Shown piece after piece: positions 8,754 to 17,477 of a stretch of 64,000 bases of DNA. Under the pieces are notes generated by a model. That model was given only the letters and a program-made list of their open reading frames with translations, ran no database searches and was not told the DNA's origin. Position numbers and translations under genes: made by a program. Position 1 is the first letter of the stretch; every line of letters begins with the position of its first letter. Source of the DNA: Croceicoccus gelatinilyticus (GTDB lineage: Bacteria; Pseudomonadota; Alphaproteobacteria; Sphingomonadales; Sphingomonadaceae). The stretch is from positions 248,001 through 312,000 of the forward strand of contig NZ_JAHCBF010000004.1 of the NCBI RefSeq assembly GCF_018398395.1, read 5' to 3'.

Positions 8754-9527
8754 GTGGCCACGACATTCGAGAAACCGGCAACAGCGGACAGCGAACGCCG
8801 CTTTTTCCTGATCATGACCAGCATCATCACTGCGGGAATCGTCGCGGGCTTTTCCGTGCATCTGGGCATGGGGCGATCCACTTTCGCGGTGCCGCTGCCC
8901 TATCACTTGCACGGCGTGATCTTCTTCACGTGGGTCGCGCTATTTTTCACGCAGAACGTACTGATCACCAAGAACCAGGTCGCCCTGCACCGTACGCTGG
9001 GCATGGTGAGCGTGGTTTGGGTCCCGCTGATGGTCGCGGCCGGCGTCTATCTCATGTTCGTGGTCATGCAGCGAACGGGCGGTCCGTTCTTCTTTGCGCA
9101 GAACACATTCTTCTTTTCCAACATCACCGAAGTGCTGTGCTTTGCGCTGCTCACGTTTGCAGGCCTGCGCGTGCGGCGGCACACCGGCTGGCACCGCCGG
9201 CTGATGCTTTGTGGTTTCGCCGTGCTGTCCAACCCCGGCTTCGGGCGGCTTTTGCCATTGCCGCTACTCATCCCTTACGCATGGCATGTCATGGTCTTCG
9301 TCGTGCTCGTCTTCCCGATTGCAGGCATGATCCGCGACAAGATCAGACTGGGCCACGTCCATCCCGCGTGGTGGTGGGGCGTTGGCGCGATCGTCGCGTT
9401 CCAGATCGTGGCGGACCTTCTGGCGATGAGCGCATTCGGCACCGGCCTTGTCGAACAGCTGATTGCCGGAACGCCTGGGGCCGAACGCCCGATGGAAGCG
9501 TTCCTGCCGCCCGGTTTTGCCATGTGA
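8754..9527 (+). CDS. multi-pass membrane protein of unknown function
   Basis: 257 residues from a GTG at 8754, chosen because a strong ribosome-binding run (AAGGGGGGACGG) lies just upstream; the frame is open further 5'. About seven hydrophobic helices are visible, with His residues in YHLHG, HRTLGM, RHTGWHRR and YAWHVM. Paired intramembrane His residues could suggest a b-haem membrane protein, but I cannot name the family. It stands alone between the MBL hydrolase and nadA. Function unknown. Confidence 0.7.
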   Translation: MATTFEKPATADSERRFFLIMTSIITAGIVAGFSVHLGMGRSTFAVPLPYHLHGVIFFTWVALFFTQNVLITKNQVALHRTLGMVSVVWVPLMVAAGVYLMFVVMQRTGGPFFFAQNTFFFSNITEVLCFALLTFAGLRVRRHTGWHRRLMLCGFAVLSNPGFGRLLPLPLLIPYAWHVMVFVVLVFPIAGMIRDKIRLGHVHPAWWWGVGAIVAFQIVADLLAMSAFGTGLVEQLIAGTPGAERPMEAFLPPGFAM

Positions 9528-9601
9528 TTTGCGACGTAATCGCTTGAACTCCAACCGCGCGCAGGCCATCTGCAGGCGCAAGGAATGGAGATTTGCGAAA
9601 A

Positions 9602-10585
9602 ATGACCGCGCACGAAAACCTCACCGGCCTCGACCTTCGCGAAGAGATCGAGAAGCTTCGCAAGGAACGCAACGCGGTCATCCTCGCGCATTATTACCAG
9701 ACGCCCGATCTTCAGGACATTGCCGACTTCGTGGGCGACAGCCTCGAGTTGTCGAAGAAGGCGGCGGCCACCGATGCCGATGTCATCGCGTTCTGCGGCG
9801 TGAAGTTCATGGCCGACACCGCCAAGATCCTCAGCCCGGAAAAGATCGTGGTCCTGCCCGATCTCGACGCCGGGTGCAGCCTTGAAGACAGCTGCCCGCC
9901 CGAAAAGTTCAAGGCTTTCCGCGAGGCGCATCCCGATCACATCGCGCTTACCTACATCAACTGCAGCACCGAGGTGAAAGCTCTGTCCGACGTGATCGTC
10001 ACGTCCTCCAGCGCAGAGACGATCCTGGCCCAGATCCCCGAGGACCAGCCGATCATCTTCGGCCCCGATCGGCATCTTGGCGGATACCTGAACCGCAAGT
10101 TCAACCGCGACATGCTGCTTTGGCCGGGCGTGTGCATCGTGCACGAGGCGTTTTCCGAAACCGAGCTGCTTAAGCTCAAGGAAGAACACCCCGAAGCGCC
10201 GATCGCCGCGCACCCGGAATGCCCGCCGCACATCATCGACCATGCCGATTACGTCGGGTCGACCAGCGGCATCCTGCAGTATGCAAAGACGATGGAAGGC
10301 GACAAGCTGATCGTCGCGACCGAACCGCACATCATTCACCAGATGGAAAAGGCGCTGCCGAACAAGACGTTCATCGGCGCGCCGGGTGCGGACGGCAACT
10401 GCAACTGCAACATCTGCCCCTACATGGCGCTTAACACGATGGAGAAGCTCTACATCGCGTTGCGCGACCTCGAACCGCGCATCGAGATCGAGGAAGGCCT
10501 GCGCCTGAAGGCGAAGCAGAGCCTCGACAAGATGATCGAGATGGCATCGGGCACGATCGGCAAGGGCGACCTCGGGCGCGCATAA
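9602..10585 (+). CDS. nadA: NadA, quinolinate synthase
   Basis: 327 residues from the ATG at 9602; AAGGAATGGAG lies upstream, and an in-frame TTG at 9593 is the alternative. It has VILAHYYQTPDLQDIADFVG near the N-terminus and the three [4Fe-4S] cysteines in INCSTEVK, HPECPPHI and NCNCNICPYM. NadA condenses iminoaspartate with dihydroxyacetone phosphate to quinolinate in NAD synthesis. No nadB or nadC is next to it in the window. Confidence 0.96.
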   Translation: MTAHENLTGLDLREEIEKLRKERNAVILAHYYQTPDLQDIADFVGDSLELSKKAAATDADVIAFCGVKFMADTAKILSPEKIVVLPDLDAGCSLEDSCPPEKFKAFREAHPDHIALTYINCSTEVKALSDVIVTSSSAETILAQIPEDQPIIFGPDRHLGGYLNRKFNRDMLLWPGVCIVHEAFSETELLKLKEEHPEAPIAAHPECPPHIIDHADYVGSTSGILQYAKTMEGDKLIVATEPHIIHQMEKALPNKTFIGAPGADGNCNCNICPYMALNTMEKLYIALRDLEPRIEIEEGLRLKAKQSLDKMIEMASGTIGKGDLGRA

Positions 10586-10630
10586 CCGCGTCCCAAGGCA
10601 CCAACCCCGCATTTGCGCGTTAGTGCGGCG

Positions 10631-11968
10631 ATGACTGCACGCCTTCTGACAATCTGGAACCGCATCAACGCCAGCTACTGGTTCTGGCCGGCGACGTTCT
10701 GCATTATCGCCTTCTTCCTGTCGCTCTTCACCGTCTGGCTTGACCGGAACGGTGCATCCGACTGGCTTTCTGCCAGCAGCGCACTGGCCCCGGCGCGGCC
10801 CGGCGGGGCGACGACGATGCTGCAGGTTATCGCGGGTTCCATGCTCGGGGTGGCGGCCACGGTCTTTTCGATCACCATCGCTGCCGTCGCCTATGCCAGC
10901 GGCACGTATGGCCCGCGCCTTCTCACCAATTTCATGGAAGATCGCGGCAACCAGCTATCGCTCGCGACGTTCATCGGCACGTTCGTCTATGCGATCATGA
11001 TCCTGCGCGTCGTGCGGCACGAGGATGAACAGGCCACGACGCTGAAAGGCGCACTGGCGAGCGACATTCCGGGCTTCGTCCCGCAGTTGTCGCTGCTGGT
11101 TGCAACGGGGCTGATGCTGGTCTCGGTCGCGGTGCTGGTTTTCTTCCTCAACCACATCCCGTCGAAAATCCGCATCAACAAGGTGCTGGAAAATATCGGC
11201 CGACGGCTGATCTCCCAGATCAAGGACCGCTTTCCGAAAGAGGGCGGCGACGCGGACACAGTCGACCTTCCCGATGGCAAGCAGGTCACCGCCGGGCGCA
11301 GCGGCTATATCGAGATGATCGACTTCGACGGCCTCGAAGATGCCGCCAACAAGTTCGAGGGGCGCATCGTCCTGCTGCAGGAGGCAGGCGATTTCGTACA
11401 CCCGCTGGTTCCGCTGGCGCGTTTTTCAGACGGGCAGTGCGACGATGCCTGCGCCGACGCAATCCGCGACTGTTTCGTCCTCACCGGCCTGCGCACGCCG
11501 CAGCAGGACTTGCGCTTTCTGATCGACGAACTGGTCGAAATCGCATTGCGCGCCCTTTCCCCCGGCATCAACGACCCCTTCACCGCGATGACCGCGCTGC
11601 ACTGGCTGGGAGCGGCGACGGCAGAGCTGGGGCGACGCGAACTGCACGTTTCACCCAACGACATCGACAAGCAGGACAAGCGCTGCGTCTTCCCGCTTCA
11701 TTCCGACTTTACCGACTATGTCGCGCATGGTTTCGGCGCATCGCGCTCTGCCGTGGCGACCAGCCGGAAGGCGGCGATCGCGATGTTCGACGCGCTGCGG
11801 GACTGTGCGACCTCGGTCACGTCCCACAGCCGCGTTGCCGCATTGCGCGCAGAAGGTGATCGACTGATGGACCAGTGCGCGACGAACCTCAAAGGGCCGG
11901 ACCTGTCCGAAGTCCACGACCGGCACCGCGCATTCCAGGCGGAACTGGCCGCAAAAGCCCCCGCCTAG
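10631..11968 (+). CDS. DUF2254 family membrane protein
   Basis: 445 residues from the ATG at 10631 (a TTG at 10613 is in frame). Four transmembrane helices occupy the first 190 residues, including FWPATFCIIAFFLSLFTVW and SMLGVAATVFSITIAAVAYA, followed by a soluble C-terminal domain. The pattern, with YGPRLLTNFMEDRGNQ after helix 2 and RALSPGINDPFTAM later, is typical of DUF2254. The physiological role of this family is unknown. It converges with the EamA gene, and the two stops share the palindrome CTAG. Confidence 0.85.
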   Translation: MTARLLTIWNRINASYWFWPATFCIIAFFLSLFTVWLDRNGASDWLSASSALAPARPGGATTMLQVIAGSMLGVAATVFSITIAAVAYASGTYGPRLLTNFMEDRGNQLSLATFIGTFVYAIMILRVVRHEDEQATTLKGALASDIPGFVPQLSLLVATGLMLVSVAVLVFFLNHIPSKIRINKVLENIGRRLISQIKDRFPKEGGDADTVDLPDGKQVTAGRSGYIEMIDFDGLEDAANKFEGRIVLLQEAGDFVHPLVPLARFSDGQCDDACADAIRDCFVLTGLRTPQQDLRFLIDELVEIALRALSPGINDPFTAMTALHWLGAATAELGRRELHVSPNDIDKQDKRCVFPLHSDFTDYVAHGFGASRSAVATSRKAAIAMFDALRDCATSVTSHSRVAALRAEGDRLMDQCATNLKGPDLSEVHDRHRAFQAELAAKAPA

Positions 11969-12852
11969 GGCCTCGCCGGTCCTGCCCTTGGCCCCGCGAT
12001 CCGCGCCAGCACCAACGCTGTCGCCATCAGCACCATGCCGACGACATCGCCTGCCGACAGCGTCTCGCCGAATGCGACCCAGCCGGTGAACGCGGCAATC
12101 GCGGGCTGTGTCAGAAGGGCAAGGCCGATGACCAGCGGGCGGAACCAGAACAGCGCCCAGATCAGCACCCCTTGCCCCACGATCTGGCTGAGCACCGAAA
12201 GCATGAGCAGCGGCGTCCAGTCGGTTGGCACAATCTGCTCGCCAAGTCCGTAGGCAATCGCGAACAACACGGGGATGCCTGCGGTGACGGACACAGATAG
12301 CAATGCCCATGAACCGACACGCCCGCGCAGATGGCGCAGCAGCAGGATGTAACAGGCGTAGAGAATCCCGGCGAGCAGGCTGAACAGATCTCCGACGAAG
12401 TTCTCTCGCCCGATTTCCAGCGATCCGCCCATCAAAAGCGCTGACCCGATGACGGCCGCGGCAATCGCGCCAAGCTCTGCCCGGTAAGGTGCCCGGCGTG
12501 CCGCGATCAGGCTCCACATGACAAGGATTACGCTGCCCGAGTTGCCGAAAAGCGCCGCATTGCCCAGCCGCGTGCGTTCGATTCCGATGTGCCATGACGC
12601 GATGTCCATCGCGAAGAACACGCCCGCCGCGACCGCGAACGAGATGCCGGTGTGCCCGAAACTGCCCTTTCCGCGTTCCCGCCAGCCGAGCAGCAGGATG
12701 ACCGGCAGCGCCAGCGTCAGCCGCCAGAATCCGGCTGCTACCGGCCCCGTATCGGCCATCCGCACCAGCAGCGGCCCCATGGCGAGCGCCGCATTGCCGA
12801 GCAGAAGCAGCCCCAGCCTCCACGGGCCGGCGTGCGGGGTCTCGTCTGTCAT
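11965..12852 (-). CDS. EamA (drug/metabolite) family transporter
   Basis: 295 residues with ten predicted helices in two repeats of five, the EamA/DMT fold. The first repeat has MGPLLVRMADTGPVAAGFWR and the second has IVGQGVLIWALFWFRPLVIG followed by GWVAFGE. These inner-membrane carriers export or import small metabolites; the substrate cannot be inferred. The stop codon overlaps the stop of the convergent DUF2254 gene by four bases. Confidence 0.85.
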   Translation of the reverse strand: MTDETPHAGPWRLGLLLLGNAALAMGPLLVRMADTGPVAAGFWRLTLALPVILLLGWRERGKGSFGHTGISFAVAAGVFFAMDIASWHIGIERTRLGNAALFGNSGSVILVMWSLIAARRAPYRAELGAIAAAVIGSALLMGGSLEIGRENFVGDLFSLLAGILYACYILLLRHLRGRVGSWALLSVSVTAGIPVLFAIAYGLGEQIVPTDWTPLLMLSVLSQIVGQGVLIWALFWFRPLVIGLALLTQPAIAAFTGWVAFGETLSAGDVVGMVLMATALVLARIAGPRAGPARP

Positions 12853-12871
12853 GTGGGCAGGACCCGTCCGG

Positions 12872-13183
12872 TCACTCGGCCGCGGGTTCGTCCCCGGCGG
12901 CTTCGGCGGGTTCTTCCGCCGATGCCGCTTCGGTTTCGCCCGAGGTACTGGCCGAGCCGCCTTCCTCGCCGTCTTCGCCTTCGGGTTCCGCCGATTCGCC
13001 CTGGCTCTGCAACTGGTCGAGCGGGATCATGTCGTCGGTGATCGACCCTTCCAGCACTTCGCCCCCCGCCTCGCGTGTATCGTCGACCGGCGCTGCGCCG
13101 TCCGAACCGCAGGCGGCAAGCGTGGCAGCAAGGGTCGCGGCGAGAACCGGGGCGAGAAGGTTGCGCAAGAATGCAGGCTTCAT
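12872..13183 (-). CDS. small acidic lipoprotein, hypothetical
   Basis: 103 residues from the ATG at 13183. A signal peptide (MKPAFLRNLLAPVLAATLAA) ends at a lipobox LAAC, so the mature protein should be lipid-anchored. The rest is low-complexity and acidic, rich in Glu, Gly, Ser and Ala, and probably disordered. A second ATG at 13210 overlaps the lipB stop as ATGA and would add nine residues, so the true start is uncertain. It lies downstream of lipB on the same strand. Function unknown. Confidence 0.65.
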   Translation of the reverse strand: MKPAFLRNLLAPVLAATLAATLAACGSDGAAPVDDTREAGGEVLEGSITDDMIPLDQLQSQGESAEPEGEDGEEGGSASTSGETEAASAEEPAEAAGDEPAAE

Positions 13184-13206
13184 GTCGGTGATAGTCCCGT
13201 TGGTGT

Positions 13207-13890
13207 TCATTGCGTGGGGCACGCCATTTCCAGCTTGTCGAAAAAGGCCTGCGCATGGCGGCCAAGCGCCGCGTCCCACTGGCTTGCCGTGACCTCATGG
13301 CCGAGGCGAGCCATGCTCGTCACGCCATATTCGCTGATCCCGCACGGCACGATGCCGGTGAAATGCGACAGGTCGGGCGAGAGGTTGACCGAAAAGCCAT
13401 GCATCGTGACCCACTTGCGCACGCGCACGCCGATCGCGCCGATCTTCGCCTCGCCTCCGTCGATGTCGCGGGTCCAGATGCCGATGCGCCCTTCGGCGCG
13501 CCATGCCTCGACCCCGAAATCGGCAAGAGCGTCGATGACCCAGCCCTCGATCGCGTGGACATAGCCGCGCACGTCTCGCGCCCGCTTACCTAGGTTCACG
13601 AGGACATAGCCGATGCGCTGGCCCGGCCCGTGATAAGTGAATTCGCCGCCGCGTCCGGCTTCCACCACGTCGAAGCGAGGGTCGAGGAGGTCTTTCTCTT
13701 TAGCGCTGGTGCCTGCGGTGTAGACGGGCGGATGTTCGAGCAGCCAGACAAGCTCGTCCGCCTCGCCCGCATGGATCGCGGCATTGCGGTCCTGCATCGC
13801 GGCAAGCGCATCGCGATAGGGCACGAGGGCATCCTCGCGCCGCCATTCGACGCCCGCGATTTGCGGCAAGTGCGTGTTATCAACTGTCAT
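13207..13890 (-). CDS. lipB: LipB, octanoyl-[ACP]:protein N-octanoyltransferase
   Basis: 227 residues from the ATG at 13890. The [12 protein letters not shown] motif, the acyl-accepting Cys in GIVPCGI and the catalytic Lys in [10 protein letters not shown] are all present. LipB moves octanoate from ACP onto lipoyl domains, the first step of lipoate attachment. Its stop overlaps an upstream in-frame ATG of the following lipoprotein gene. A divergent membrane-protein gene begins 43 bases away. Confidence 0.95.
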   Translation of the reverse strand: MTVDNTHLPQIAGVEWRREDALVPYRDALAAMQDRNAAIHAGEADELVWLLEHPPVYTAGTSAKEKDLLDPRFDVVEAGRGGEFTYHGPGQRIGYVLVNLGKRARDVRGYVHAIEGWVIDALADFGVEAWRAEGRIGIWTRDIDGGEAKIGAIGVRVRKWVTMHGFSVNLSPDLSHFTGIVPCGISEYGVTSMARLGHEVTASQWDAALGRHAQAFFDKLEMACPTQ

Positions 13891-13932
13891 CGCCACGTTG
13901 CGTGGCGGCAAACGCCGTGCCAATCAAGGGCC

Positions 13933-14769
13933 ATGACGAAGATCCCAAGCGATGGCCCCGGCACGCCCGGCAACGGCGGGCCGATTCCACCCCGGTTCGA
14001 CGCCTCTGCCGCGTGGAGCGCGGCGGTAAAGATGATCGCCGCCAACCGCGAGATGATGCTAGTTCTGGGCGGCCTGTTTTTCCTGATCCCGCAAATGCTG
14101 CTGGGCATGCTATTGCCCGATGTGCCGCCGGGACTGGAGGACGAGGCCGCGACACAGGCGGCGATGGACATTTTCGCGGTCTGGTGGCCGCTGGTGCTCG
14201 GCGTGGCGGTCGTGCAGGCGGCAGGCATGCTGACGCTGATGGTGCTGCTCTGCGATTCCGGCAGGCCCGTGGTGCGCGATGCGATCGGCACCGGCATCAA
14301 AGCGCTTGGCCCCTATGTCGGCGCGACGCTCGTGCTGGTGGCGGGCATGGGCATTCTTGCCTTGCTGATCCTGCTGCCGATTACGCTGGCCGCGGGCGAG
14401 GCTGCTGCTGCCGTCGCGATGATCCCGATCCTTGCCGTCGCGCTGTGGATCAACGTGCGTACCCTGACGCTGGCGCCGGTCGTCGCAGTCGGTCGCGAAC
14501 GCAATCCGTTCGAGGCGCTGAAGAAGGCCTGGGGCCAGACCAGCGGCAGCGGACCGCGCATCCTGATGATGGTGGTGCTGTTCCTGCTGGCCGCACTCGT
14601 CATCTCGATCGTGACGACGGCAGTGCCGGGCACGATCCTGATCGCGACGCTGGGGCAGGAAACGGGCCGAGACGTTGTCGGCGTGATCGAGGCTTTCGTC
14701 TCGACCTTCCTGATGCTGGCATGGTCGGCGCTGATCGCGGCGAGCTATCGCCAGTTCGCGAAAGCCTGA
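13933..14769 (+). CDS. hypothetical multi-pass membrane protein
   Basis: 278 residues from the ATG at 13933, with AAGGG upstream; a longer open frame extends into lipB antisense and is not credible. About six hydrophobic helices: residues about 38-58, 85-110, 125-150, 155-175, 205-235 and 250-270. It resembles the membrane domain often found in DUF and glycerophosphodiester-phosphodiesterase-associated proteins, with a soluble NPFEALKKAWGQTSG loop before the last pair of helices. Function unknown. Convergent with the methyltransferase gene, three bases apart. Confidence 0.7.
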   Translation: MTKIPSDGPGTPGNGGPIPPRFDASAAWSAAVKMIAANREMMLVLGGLFFLIPQMLLGMLLPDVPPGLEDEAATQAAMDIFAVWWPLVLGVAVVQAAGMLTLMVLLCDSGRPVVRDAIGTGIKALGPYVGATLVLVAGMGILALLILLPITLAAGEAAAAVAMIPILAVALWINVRTLTLAPVVAVGRERNPFEALKKAWGQTSGSGPRILMMVVLFLLAALVISIVTTAVPGTILIATLGQETGRDVVGVIEAFVSTFLMLAWSALIAASYRQFAKA

Positions 14770-14772
14770 CGG

Positions 14773-15459
14773 TTAGCCGACGGCTGCGACTTTCGCGGGC
14801 GCTTCCTCTGCCTGCGCGGCAGCGGCAGGTTCTGCATCCTTCCAGCCCCAGAACAGGCGGCAGGGCAGGACGTTCAGCGCCTCGAACCCCGAAGAAATCC
14901 GCTTGAACCGGCGCGCCATGTAGTCGCGCGCCTTGGCCGAGAACTGGTAGACGAGGAACGCCCCGCCTTCGCGCAGGATGTCGTAAGTGCCATCCACGAT
15001 CGCCGGACCTACGCCATCGGGCAGGGTCGAGAACGGCAGGCCCGACAGCACGTAGTCCGCCCCGTCATGGCCATTGTCGCGCACGATCTTTTCAACGTCC
15101 GCAGCAGAGCCGAGCACCGCGGTAAAGCGCGGATCGGTGATCGTGCGCTTCAGATAGTCGATGTAGAGCGGGTTGGTGTCGATCACGATCAGCGCGCCAT
15201 CGGGGCGCAGCCTGTCGAGCACCGGCTGGCAGAACGTGCCGACGCCCGGGCCATATTCGACGAAAAGGCGGCAGCGTTCCCAGTCCACGGGGCCGAGCAT
15301 CTTGTCGATGGTAAAGCGCGATGACGGGATGATCGAGCCGACCATGACCGGGTGTTCGACGAAACCGCGAAAGAACACGCCCCAGGGGCCGAGCTTTGCC
15401 GCGAGGCCGCGTTTCGCCTTCGGCGCGGCAGTGCCCTGCGCCAGATCCGTACCCGTCAT
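14773..15459 (-). CDS. SAM-dependent methyltransferase, PmtA-like (phospholipid N-methyltransferase family)
   Basis: 228 residues. SAM motif I reads LFVEYGPGVGTF and the post-motif is YVLSGLPFSTLP, the form seen in rhizobial PmtA-type enzymes that methylate phosphatidylethanolamine. The N-terminal FFRGFVEHPVMVGSIIPSSR also fits, as this family commonly starts FL(R)xFxxxPxxVGAIxPSS. An Ala/Glu-rich tail ends the protein. Membrane-lipid methylation is inferred from the family; rRNA methylation (KsgA-like) is the main alternative. Confidence 0.75.
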   Translation of the reverse strand: MTGTDLAQGTAAPKAKRGLAAKLGPWGVFFRGFVEHPVMVGSIIPSSRFTIDKMLGPVDWERCRLFVEYGPGVGTFCQPVLDRLRPDGALIVIDTNPLYIDYLKRTITDPRFTAVLGSAADVEKIVRDNGHDGADYVLSGLPFSTLPDGVGPAIVDGTYDILREGGAFLVYQFSAKARDYMARRFKRISSGFEALNVLPCRLFWGWKDAEPAAAAQAEEAPAKVAAVG

Positions 15460-15579
15460 TTAGGCCTGCAACCTCTTGATAGTCCCTCTTGCCCCTTGGC
15501 GTCGCAAATTGACCGCTTCATTGCAAGGGGACCAAAAGACTTGTCCGGCTCGGCCCCAAAAAGGGAATCGGCTGCCGGA

Positions 15580-15924
15580 TCAGAGGATCTCGTGGACCTT
15601 TTCCTGCGGACGGCACAGCCGCGCGCCCTTGTCGGTTTCGACCAGCGGGCGTTCGATCAGGATCGGTTCGGCCGCCATCGCAGCCAGCACGGTCGCATCG
15701 TCCGCATCGGGGAGGCCGCGTTCGATCGCATCGGTGCCGCGCGTGCGCAGGCCCTGCTGCGGGGTGATGCCGGCGTCCTTGTAAAGCTGGGCCAGCTTGT
15801 CGGCCGTGGGCGGGGTCTTGAGGTATTCCACGACATTGACCTCGACACCCGGCGTTTCCTCAAGGATCGCCAGCGTCTTGCGCGAGGTGCCGCACTTCGG
15901 GTTGTGCCAGATGGTGGCCTTCAT
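15580..15924 (-). CDS. arsC: ArsC family arsenate reductase (glutaredoxin-dependent type)
   Basis: 114 residues from the ATG at 15924, with GGAGAG upstream. It begins MKATIWHNPKCGTSRKTL with the active-site Cys in NPKCGTSR, and a conserved Arg in the ERPLVETDKGARLCRP region. ArsC reduces arsenate to arsenite using glutathione and glutaredoxin. No arsenite exporter (arsB/acr3) or ArsR is nearby, so a Spx/ArsC-like role other than resistance is possible. The start overlaps the stop of the [2Fe-2S] subunit gene as ATGA. Confidence 0.85.
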   Translation of the reverse strand: MKATIWHNPKCGTSRKTLAILEETPGVEVNVVEYLKTPPTADKLAQLYKDAGITPQQGLRTRGTDAIERGLPDADDATVLAAMAAEPILIERPLVETDKGARLCRPQEKVHEIL

Positions 15925-16481
15925 TCTTCGCTCTCCTCTGGGGGCAGGGGTGCCACGATGGCGGGCACGTCCTGCGAAGCCTCTGCCGGGTCGAGACCCG
16001 GGACCGGCAATGCGTCGAGCCGCTCGCGGCTGCGGATGGCGCGGCCTGCGCGTTCGATCGCGCGCAGGATGCGCGGACCGGCGCCGCAGGCGCAGATATT
16101 GGGAATGGCTTTGGCGATATCGTCGCGCCCCGCACGCGGGTTCTGCGCCAGAAGCGCGGCGCCTGCCATGACGAAACCGGGGGTGCAGAACCCGCACTGG
16201 ATCGCGCCTTCGGCCACCATCGCCTGTTGCAGCGGGTGCGACCGGTCGCCCGACAGCGCCTCAATCGTGGTGACGTAACGTCCTTCGACTTCGTCCAGCG
16301 TGACAAGGCACGAGCGGATTGCCTGTCCGTCGATGATGACGGTGCAGGCCCCGCAATCGCCGTTGCCGCAGCCGTATTTCGCGCCCGTCAGGTTCGCCGC
16401 ATCGCGCAGCGCCCACAGGAGCGGGGTATCCCCGTCCATGAGGAAGTGCACGGGGCGGTCGTTGACGGTGAGGCGGGTCAT
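15921..16481 (-). CDS. [2Fe-2S] small subunit of a xanthine dehydrogenase/isoquinoline oxidoreductase family enzyme
   Basis: 186 residues with the two-domain layout of IorA/CoxS proteins. The plant-type ferredoxin cluster is in KYGCGNGDCGACTV plus a later SCL, and the second cluster has CGFCTPGFVM and NICACGAGPRI. The usual Arg between the last two cysteines (CRC) is Ala here. A 30-residue acidic/proline tail follows. It passes electrons from a molybdopterin subunit to an acceptor. No large subunit is adjacent; a candidate partner lies at 51025-53436. The next gene on the strand is arsC, overlapping by four bases. Confidence 0.88.
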   Translation of the reverse strand: MTRLTVNDRPVHFLMDGDTPLLWALRDAANLTGAKYGCGNGDCGACTVIIDGQAIRSCLVTLDEVEGRYVTTIEALSGDRSHPLQQAMVAEGAIQCGFCTPGFVMAGAALLAQNPRAGRDDIAKAIPNICACGAGPRILRAIERAGRAIRSRERLDALPVPGLDPAEASQDVPAIVAPLPPEESEE

Positions 16482-16521
16482 CGCGCCGCCCTGTTAGCGC
16501 GGGAATCCCTTGCGCGGAAGA

Positions 16522-17130
16522 TCAAGCAGACAGCAATCCACGCTGTACCAGATCGGCCTCCAGCGCATCGGCGCCGTCGAAGTGGTGAACCTGCCAGCCC
16601 AGCTTCTTCGCGGCCTTCACGTTGGCGAGATTGTCGTCGATGAACAGCGTGGTCGCCGGCGCATTGCCGAAGCGCTGCTCGGCCAACCGGAAGATCGCAG
16701 GATCAGGCTTCGCCATTTTCTCGACGCCCGAGACCACGATGTCGCGGAAACAGTCGAATACGGGGCGGGTTGAGCGGAACTCCTCCCAGAAACCGGCAGC
16801 GAAATTGGTGATCGCGAACAGGGGCACGCCCGCATCGTCCAGCCGTTCGACCAGTTCGATAGAGCCGGGCACGGGGCCGGGAATGCTCTCTTCGAAGCGG
16901 GTGGCATAAGCGTCGATCAGGTGCGCGTGATCGGGGTAGACCAGCTTGCGCTCTGCCACCATCTCGCCAAGGTCGCGGCCCGCGTCGTGTTCGAAGTGCC
17001 ACTTTTCGGTGACGACATGGGTGACGAACCATTCCAGTTCGGCCTCGTCGGCGATCAGCTTGCCGAACAGGAACCGGAAGTCCCAGCGATAGAGCACGCG
17101 GCCCACGTCGAAGACGACCGTATCGATCAT
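16522..17130 (-). CDS. HAD-superfamily (IA) phosphatase
   Basis: 202 residues from the ATG at 17130. Motif I is VVFDVGRVLY (nucleophile Asp, Gly where many HADs have the second Asp, as in YihX-type enzymes), motif II is FAITNFAAG, motif III is EKMAKPDPAIF with its Lys, and motif IV is TLFIDDNLANVKAA. A helical cap lies between motifs I and II. It is probably a sugar-phosphate or nucleotide phosphatase; the substrate is not determinable. It lies just downstream of the rpmJ terminator. Confidence 0.87.
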   Translation of the reverse strand: MIDTVVFDVGRVLYRWDFRFLFGKLIADEAELEWFVTHVVTEKWHFEHDAGRDLGEMVAERKLVYPDHAHLIDAYATRFEESIPGPVPGSIELVERLDDAGVPLFAITNFAAGFWEEFRSTRPVFDCFRDIVVSGVEKMAKPDPAIFRLAEQRFGNAPATTLFIDDNLANVKAAKKLGWQVHHFDGADALEADLVQRGLLSA

Positions 17131-17167
17131 GTGAGAATCCCAATTGCTTCGATCCGACAAACGCGAA

Positions 17168-17198
17168 AAGCGCCGCTCCGGCTACCCGGGCGGCGCTT
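17168..17198 (-). terminator. intrinsic terminator downstream of rpmJ
   Basis: AAGCGCCGC (17168-17176) and GCGGCGCTT (17190-17198) form a perfect 9-bp stem with a 13-base loop. On the minus strand the stem is followed by TTTTCGCG, so it fits termination of the rpmJ transcript before the HAD gene. Confidence 0.75.
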
Positions 17199-17238
17199 CA
17201 GCACAAGGTGATCCGCGCCCCGTTGAGGCGCAGGAAAA

Positions 17239-17364
17239 TCAGCCCTGGCGCGCTTTGAAGCGGCGGTTGGTCTTGTTGATGACGTAAGTCCGGCCACGAC
17301 GGCGGATCACGCGGTTGTCGCGGTGGCGGTTCTTGAGCGACTTGAGGCTGTTGCGAATCTTCAT
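17239..17364 (-). CDS. rpmJ: 50S ribosomal protein L36, cysteine-free long form
   Basis: 41 residues: [18 protein letters not shown], then [20 protein letters not shown]. It matches the L36 variant that lacks the C-x2-C-x12-C-x4-H zinc ribbon, the form usual in many alphaproteobacteria. Very basic, short and monocistronic between a candidate promoter upstream and a strong terminator downstream. The start is the ATG at 17364. Confidence 0.93.
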   Translation of the reverse strand: MKIRNSLKSLKNRHRDNRVIRRRGRTYVINKTNRRFKARQG

Positions 17365-17443
17365 CTGTCTTATCCGTCGGCTAACTGGTGTTTTCGGGCC
17401 GCGGCCGCCAGATGGGGCGCATCCCTCTAAAATCAAGGCTGGC

Positions 17444-17472
17444 CCGTTACGGGCAGGTCACCCCTGAGTCAA
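17444..17472 (-). promoter_or_regulatory. rpmJ: weak candidate promoter of rpmJ
   Basis: TTGACT (17467-17472, minus strand) is followed after 17 bases by TAACGG. The -35 is good and the -10 poor. The spacing and the position about 80 bases upstream of the rpmJ start favour it, but it is only a pattern match. Confidence 0.3.
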
Positions 17473-17477
17473 GCGAT

